Of a DNA stretch of 64,000 bases, positions 55,968 to 64,000 are shown piece after piece. The DNA is from Hydra vulgaris (taxonomy: Eukaryota > Cnidaria > Hydrozoa > Anthoathecata > Hydridae), in contig NC_088920.1 of the NCBI RefSeq assembly GCF_038396675.1, forward strand, positions 66,201,001-66,265,000, in the 5' to 3' direction. The translations under genes were made by a program, and so were the position numbers. The notes under the pieces are model-generated. The model worked only from the letters and a program-made list of their open reading frames with translations, searched no databases and had not been told where the DNA came from. Every line of letters begins with the position of its first letter. The first letter of the stretch is position 1.

Positions 55968-56147
55968 ATGGATAGTTCCGATATTTCATCCGAGTCTCCT
56001 ATCCCAAGTGTGTCTGAAAGACTTTCAAAGTTAAATCCATCAAAAGAGTTGCTTGAGTATTATAGGAAAAAAATTATAGAGTATGATAACGAACACGATC
56101 AGTTTCTTGACAAATTAGAAAAGTACAAGTCAAGTTATGAAGAACAG
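55968..56147 (+). CDS. ccdc77: CCDC77-like exon 1: residues 1-60
   Basis: The ATG at 55968 opens MDSSDISSESPIPSVSERLS, then KLNPSKELLEYYRKKIIEYD and FLDKLEKYKSSYEEQ, ending at donor CAG|GTAGGA (GT at 56148). The RL-KL-PSKELLEYY-KK block and the following LEKYK helix are the N-terminal signature of coiled-coil domain-containing protein 77, reported at centrosomes, function poorly known. An in-frame stop at 55941-55943 rules out a longer start. Length 180 bp, phase 0, which fits exon 2. Confidence 0.88.
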
Positions 56148-56419
56148 GTAGGACTTTATTTTTTGATGCAAGGGTTCTCTATGAATTTTTCAAAAAATTC
56201 TAATATTCGTTTTAAATAAAATTCTTTTTTGAAACTAGCTTACCCATTTTCTTATATCTCAAAAGCACATTTTCTGAAAATCTATAAAAACATGAAATAT
56301 ACTCAAGCTTTGCAGCTAGAGAAGGTTTCACATAAATTATCTATGCATCTTAGGACCATGTTAAAAAAAAAAGATTTGAAGAACATTTGAAGTATTACTC
56401 CAAATTTAACAACAGCATT

Positions 56420-57140
56420 CCATTAAGATGAATAAGAGATTTATAGAAATGGATGGCACAATAAAAGTGGCAACCTTAGTAGATGCTTACTTTGCTATGG
56501 GTTGTATATATAGTTTCCGTGAGAGATCAGTAGTGAAGAGAAGACATGAAGTAGATGACTCAGTAAGAGTGTTGCCACTCATCAATATGAACATTGATAA
56601 TATTGTGATTTTAATACTGTTGTTAAAAAGAAACAATTCAATAATTTAAAAAAATTTCCCAGATACACCATGTAAAGCAAGCTTATGGATAAGGCCAGCA
56701 TGTCATACTTTATAGAAAGCCTTTGATATGTCAAGAGGAATAATCTTTGCCTTATTGTTTCCATCGAATGCATCTTTCTATCTTTTTTTCAATCACAAAA
56801 AACTCAAAACAGTTAACAAGTCAGCAGTAGAATGAGATGGTTTCATTATTTTTGATTTATCTTATCTAGAATGAGATTTTACAGAATGAAATTGATATCT
56901 TAAAAAATATGTTGTTAGACTCAAAATAAGATATTGAAAGTTTGTTGATGAAAGATTTAGTGATTTTGTTGAAAATAGTAAGATGACTGATTGATAGACA
57001 GATAAAAGTAATCTACAGAGTTTTTTTAAGTTAGGACTACATATATTTCTAGCAGGCAGAAAAGCGAAATTCAGTTAAGTATTTGTTGAATAGTTTTGAG
57101 AGTATTGAAGAGAGTTCTGGAGAACAATTGTATAAGTTGG
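56420..57140 (-). pseudogene. LINE reverse-transcriptase relic, minus strand
   Basis: Minus-strand codons, 57130 downward: IPNLYNCSPELSSILSKLFN and KYLTEF (finger region), then near 56760-56660 KAKIIPLDISKAFYKV with the palm motif D-SKAFDKVWHAGLIHKL in broken frames. The 56430-56600 part resembles 30500-30650 of the ALG10-intron LINE, so the same family. Confidence 0.6.
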
Positions 57141-57899
57141 GAATGTTACCACATGCTTTAAAAGAGTTTTATTTAAAAAATAACTTAAACAACAGTATAA
57201 AAAATGTGATTAAGAGATGATTTAGAGAAAAAATTTTTTATTTTGATGCTTAATGCATGGGAGGGGTGTTTTATTAATTTTCAGAAAATTTATGAACCCA
57301 CTCCATGCTTATTAAGACCCCCTCCCCCGATTATTTAGTTTTTACTTGTAATCTACAAAAAAACAGCATCTCAAAATTAAAAAAGTCAGAAAAAGTAAAT
57401 ATCAGTTACTTATGAGAATAAAAACTTTCAGTGTAATTAGTCTTTATCTGGACTAGATTCCTATCCTCCTGTTATTCCCCCCCCCAACCTTGTGTTAAGC
57501 ACAAGAGTACAAACAGGTCTGCCTTATCCTTGAGAGAGGTGAGAAGATCTGATCCATATATCAGAGTTGAAATGTATATTGAAGAATATTGGAGTTGGAA
57601 TGCTTAACTTGTTAATTACTGAGATAAAATACAAGATTTAATAATCTGAGAATAATGGACATTATAACGCACTTATTAATTAACTTAAATTATTTAAAAA
57701 CTTATTGAATAAAAATTACTATCAGAAAAAGGTGATAATACTGCACTTTTTTTCATTTTTAGTAATAAACTTAACTAGTAAGCATAAGATATGAAATTTA
57801 TTACTTAGTAGTAATAAAATTCATTTTTTTATGCTGTTAAATCTAACATATTTATATAATAGAAGTATCATTTTTAAAATTTTCATATAATTTTGCTCC

Positions 57900-58107
57900 A
57901 TTTAAGACCCAACACTTTTAAAAAACTTTTTTTTAATAATATTAGGAATTCGTTAAATTTTCCATGGTCTCAAAGGACCCCTAAAAAGATTTTTTATTTA
58001 AAAAATTAAAAAATATAGTGTTTTTTTATCATATAGAACCCATTAAAGGGGTGACGGCATGTATATACATTAGGGTGTCCCAAAATACAGCAATGTATAT
58101 ACATTAG
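57900..58107. mobile_element. MITE relic beside the TA microsatellite
   Basis: The body (57940-58060: tattaggaattcg…ggacccctaaaaa…acccattaaaggggtgac) resembles the centre of the 39421-39668 MITE. A 23-mer beginning tgtatatacattagggtgtc is repeated at 58061 and 58093. Terminal repeats are incomplete. Confidence 0.45.
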
Positions 58108-58440
<333 letters not shown>

Positions 58441-61400
58441 CATTATTTTTTAGGAAACTTTTTTGTGTGGATATGTTAGTTGCATTAGTGGTGATAAGTG
58501 AGAAGAATATAATTTGAGCATTCTGGAACTCCTAAGAAAGTACTGAATTAAACAAAACTGAAAAAAAGAAATTATGAGACCACCTGAATATTTGAATAGT
58601 TACCTTATTAATAACTCAGAAAGCAATGAAGTTGCATTAAATGTATAGACTTATTATTTTGTACCCTCTTTTTATAGTGATGTCATCCAATAAAAGAAAT
58701 CTGTGAATGGCGGAAAGGGATAGTTGAAGAAATAAAATTAATAAATAAAAATAAATAACACCATGTGAAGTAAATTTAAAGTCACATAAAAATAGTTTCA
58801 GGATATAATAAATTCAGATAAATTTTAGGTTTATGTGATGGTATATACTTACTCTGATCTTTTTTTCAATGTCACAAATCACAAAGTTTGTTTAAAAAAG
58901 ATTAAACTTTGCTTAAACATGTTTTTCGATATATAAAAAGTATACTGGACTGTTCCTTAACATTTAAGAAAACTGCAGAAATATATTAATTTATATGCAA
59001 TTTGTAACGCTGATTGAGAAGCTTCTTGCAAAGATGAAGCAGTTTTTAAGGCTATTGTTTTAGTCCTAATTAAACTGATTATAGCATGAAAAGAAAAGTT
59101 TAAAATTTGCACATTAAAAAGTATAATGTATTTTTGTATATATGTAATATATGTATTGATATACATATTAAACATACGTAATACTATTTAAGTAATATAC
59201 CTTTAAGCCTTTTAGATGCATATAATATCCTCAAAAGACCTGTAAGCCTTGCAGATGACATTCTGAAAAGCTCATGTCTCTACCACATTTAACAGTTTTT
59301 TCTCAAAGAATTTCCTCAATATCTGCAACCTTGTTATTTTCCATTTTTTTTATTGAAATTTAAAAAGAAAAATAATTATTTTAATTAGTGACCATATTTT
59401 ATGTTCCTTTTACTTTAGTTAAGGTTTTAAAGTTCTTCCTTAAACCTTTTAAACTAGTATGATGGCTGCATTTAAATTAGAGTAGTGAATACAATAAATT
59501 TGTTTTTCAATTAGAATTGCAGATTTATTATATTCTTCACTGTTTGTAACTACTATATTATAAACAGCAGCAAGCAACATCCATGTTTTAAATTTTTTCT
59601 TATCAATTAGGTTTATCATTAAGCAACATTGCGATAAACAAGTACCATGAGCAGTTTGAGGTATATCAAGAAATTTAGGAGACTTATCATAAACTGCAAG
59701 TCTTTTTTTCGTATTTTTTTCCACTTTAACAGTAATTTATATTAATGAATAAACAAAGATTTATTTTAAAACTGATATTGTATTCATTAACATACTAGTT
59801 TCATTGAATTTTGTTAAAATGTCCAGTGAATTATGAAATCCAGTGACTATCCAGTGTAGTTGTATCCAGTGTAATTGTAAATCTAAATTGATGCTTTGTT
59901 TCTTCTTTGGCAACAAAATTTTTGCTTCATTATTTTTGGTAACATCTTAAGAAAACTCACCACCTGCTTTCACAAGCTCAAAATTGAACTGTCATCTGCT
60001 TTATTGTCAGTTGAGTATAATATACAGTAACTGGTTAACTACTTCTTAATTTGAAGCACTTTCACTCATTTTTCTTCTGTTTTTCTTGGTACTCCAGTTT
60101 GATGTAATGTAGATGTTTTTTTTAGAAAGGCTTCAGTCATTACCTGTGGTTGTGTCTACTTAAAGAAACTGTTATTTTATACAAATTGTCAGTCAATAGA
60201 ACATCAATACCAGGGAGTCAATAAATGTATCTTCACTGATATTAGAACTATTTTATTTTTCTATATCCAAGAATATAGAAGAAATGAAAACAGTATTAAA
60301 TGTTTGTGCTAAAGTTTTTTTTTTTTAAAGTTTACCAGTAACCATTAGTTAATCTGTTCCTAAATTTTTTTATTTTAGAAATAGAAAATTATTTACCTGG
60401 AGTGGTTGGTGGTGCTATTAGAATTCTTTTTAATCCAAAATTGTTGGTTTTTAGAAATATTTTTGTTATCTTAACTTTTAAAAAGTCTTTTGTTTTGACA
60501 AAATAATTCAGCTGCATTAACAAATCATTTTGACATTTATATTTAATATAATATTTTGTCTAATGTTGCATTTAATTATTGCTCTAGTTTATTTTAAAAA
60601 AATATAATTTCTCAATTACAATTTGTTTGAGCATTTCAATCACTGATTTTAAGGCCTACAAGGCAGATAAGAAGTGAAACTATTGCATGGTCTTCTTGAT
60701 TGTGTGCTGTTAGAAATATGAAAAAACAAATACAGATTTAAAAAAAAAAAATAAGAAGAAGAGAGAACATCTATGCTACAAACATGTCACACTATTTGAA
60801 TAGGTTTTTATAATTCCAAAAAATGTCAATTCAAATAGGCTTTTTTTTGAATAAGATGTTTATTGTATATATCTAGCTAAAAATTGATCTATCTATGCTA
60901 AAAATGATGTTCTATCAGAAAGTTGAATGTTTTTAATTCTTTTGTATGTGATTGTATTAATGGATGCTAGCGATCTCTAATGACTTTCATGATCTTGAAA
61001 CTCATCAGCGTTAGATTTTCAACTAAAAAAACAGAAGTAAATTTGGGTTAACAAGGTGGTCATACTAGGCACAATTTAAAATGTATAGAAAAATCTTTAG
61101 TATGTGAAAACTACTTTTCCAACTTCTTCAACTCAATCTATTGATTTTACTTCTTCTTTAAGATCTCAAGCTCTTTAACATCATACTCGGATTTATCATT
61201 CTTCAACACCATTCATCAATCTTCATTTCAAAGTACTTTTTTTCTTTAGCTTTTCTTAAGATGCAATATAATTTTAATGCAATATAAATACTCATGTTAA
61301 TTTTGTGACAGACTTTGTATCACTAGCAGATAAATTTAAATATTATTATTTTTATTAAGTTAAAATTACGTTATTGATATACCCTACACAAAAAAAAAGT

Positions 61401-61486
61401 AGATATGCTTGGAGTCCATACTTTACTTAAAACTTTATCTGCGATATATTTGCATAAAAGATTTTATTTTGGATGTAAGTTTCACA

Positions 61487-61539
61487 TGCTTATTAAGCTA
61501 CTGCTTGAGATTTCATCTCAAGGAGTAGCTTAATAAGCA
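61487..61539. repeat. inverted repeat, 25-bp arms
   Basis: Arms 61487-61511 (tgcttattaagctactgctt plus gagat) and 61515-61539 pair with one mismatch around a 3-nt loop. On the CCDC77 sense strand it would fold as an intronic hairpin. Confidence 0.9.
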
Positions 61540-61985
61540 GAAGATTCACGCTTGACTTGGACAAATATCTAATGCACTACATAAAAACCTAAACAAAACA
61601 TTGAAAAAGTTTATTGCGTCTGAGAAAAGTGTCCATCATAGTGAGCTTTATTTTGTATGAATTCAGTTCAATGAGATTATTAGATGAATTTCAATTCTGT
61701 ATTTATATTGAAAGAATATAATATCTTTTTTTTAATCTAACATCTAAAAAAACATCTAAAGTGTGCAGCACATTAAAACTTGACATTTATGTATGATGAC
61801 TGATACCCATGCTTTTTGTGTGACTTTAGCGGCAAAATATTTTTTGCATTAAAAATGGTTTAATAATAATAGACCATAGGTTTCTATCAAGTATTAGAAA
61901 ACTTTTCGCTTCTTTGATGGCAAAGTTCAATGGTTTTGCTAAAAATTATTACAATTAAAACACAGAAAAAAAAATAGACTCTAAA

Positions 61986-62066
61986 AAATGCCTCCATTAA
62001 CCTTTAGGTTAAAGAAAAAATTTTTCTTTAACCCAAGGGTTAAAAAATTTTTCATGAAGGCATTGC
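61986..62066. repeat. imperfect long hairpin near CCDC77 exon 2
   Basis: The left side, aatgcctccattaaccttta and ggttaaagaaaaa, pairs with ttttctttaaccc, then with ttcatgaaggcatt, with internal bulges. It ends about 240 bp upstream of the exon 2 acceptor. Confidence 0.65.
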
Positions 62067-62307
62067 AATAAATAAGAAAATTCATTAGCTTATGAAGGAT
62101 CATAATTTATTTCATATTTTGGCTTTCAAAAGATACAGCCATATAAAGAATCACTCATTTTTTAAATGTTTGGCAGTTTTAGAAAAAGGATCAAAGTTTA
62201 AAAAATGGCACGTTTTTAAATTTGTTTTTAATTTATTAAATTTGATACCTTATAATGTAGTATACAAGAAAAATTGCATGATTTGTCATAAAATAATTTT
62301 TATTTAG

Positions 62308-63795
<1,488 letters not shown>

Positions 63796-63906
63796 ACCAA
63801 CCTTTGAATATTATTCCTAGAAGAAGTGATACTGTTCGTTCTCCATCTCATGAGCATCGTAAGAATATTGGATTTACTGATCGTGGTCCTGGTGGACATC
63901 ATAAAG
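63796..63906 (+). CDS. ccdc77: CCDC77-like exon 3: residues 136-172, gene continues
   Basis: The split codon completes as Asp, then QPLNIIPRRSDTVRSPSHEH, then RKNIGFTDRGPGGHHK and a split codon at donor AAAG|GTAAAT (GT at 63907). 111 bp, phase 1 to phase 1. It corresponds to the less conserved linker after the first coiled coil. The remaining roughly two thirds of the protein lies beyond the window. Confidence 0.82.
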
Positions 63907-64000
63907 GTAAATTAAAAGTTTGAATTGTTTGAAGAATTTGTTTTTTTCAGCTATTTAAATTTGCTCCATTTTAGTTAAATTTTTCATCTAAATACTTACT

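Noticed and set aside
59449-59724. 91-codon minus frame in CCDC77 intron 1
   Set aside because: No recognisable motif and no splice context; left as unassigned.

Overview
The window is eukaryotic, very A+T-rich genomic DNA with spliced genes and dense transposon debris. Two ordinary metazoan genes give the context: a two-exon ALG10 glucosyltransferase gene (minus strand) and the 5' end of a CCDC77-like gene (plus strand). Base composition, the many reverse-transcriptase LINE fragments and the Tc1/mariner, pogo, hAT and Transib/RAG1-like remains fit a cnidarian, most likely Hydra. The species call is inference; it rests on gene style, not on a search.

Layout. 1-5 kb: gene-poor DNA with a tRNA-derived SINE, a MITE-like repeat and an antisense LINE reverse-transcriptase relic. 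5.4-6.7 kb: one intact single-exon gene of unknown function, its ATG lying 9 nt after a splice acceptor. 7-18 kb: a LINE and DNA-transposon graveyard, including two hAT 3' ends arranged tail to tail around a LINE ORF1 scrap. 17.9-24.9 kb: a decayed RAG1/Transib-like transposase gene split by a LINE (18.3-20.6 kb), by a spliced multi-copy family with a DGGPDENPRY motif (20.9-23.4 kb) and by a LINE tail. 25.8-26.1 kb: a near-perfect 60-bp palindrome next to a MITE. 26.4-37.1 kb: ALG10, whose single 9.2-kb intron holds a (TCA)n tract, a palindromic MITE and broken LINEs. 37.3-41.3 kb: a TIR-bounded element carrying an unnamed protein family and itself hit by a Tc1 element and a MITE. 41.5-43.4 kb: a SWIM-finger-type gene relic interrupted by a TA-flanked mariner. 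44.6-47.7 kb: a P-element-like transposase relic and a TA-flanked pogo-like element whose transposase ends in a PHD-like finger. 49.5-50.2 kb: a non-autonomous Transib-type element with RSS-like ends. 50.2-55.5 kb: a nearly full-length LINE with a second LINE nested in it. 55.9-64 kb: CCDC77 exons 1-3, the gene running off the window.

Apart from ALG10, the CCDC77-like gene and the unknown gene at 5.5 kb, essentially every long reading frame belongs to a mobile element or to a multi-copy family that behaves like one, and nearly all are broken. The most interesting signals are the split RAG1/Transib-like gene together with the RSS-like Transib element, and the unnamed TIR-bounded family at 37.3-41.3 kb.
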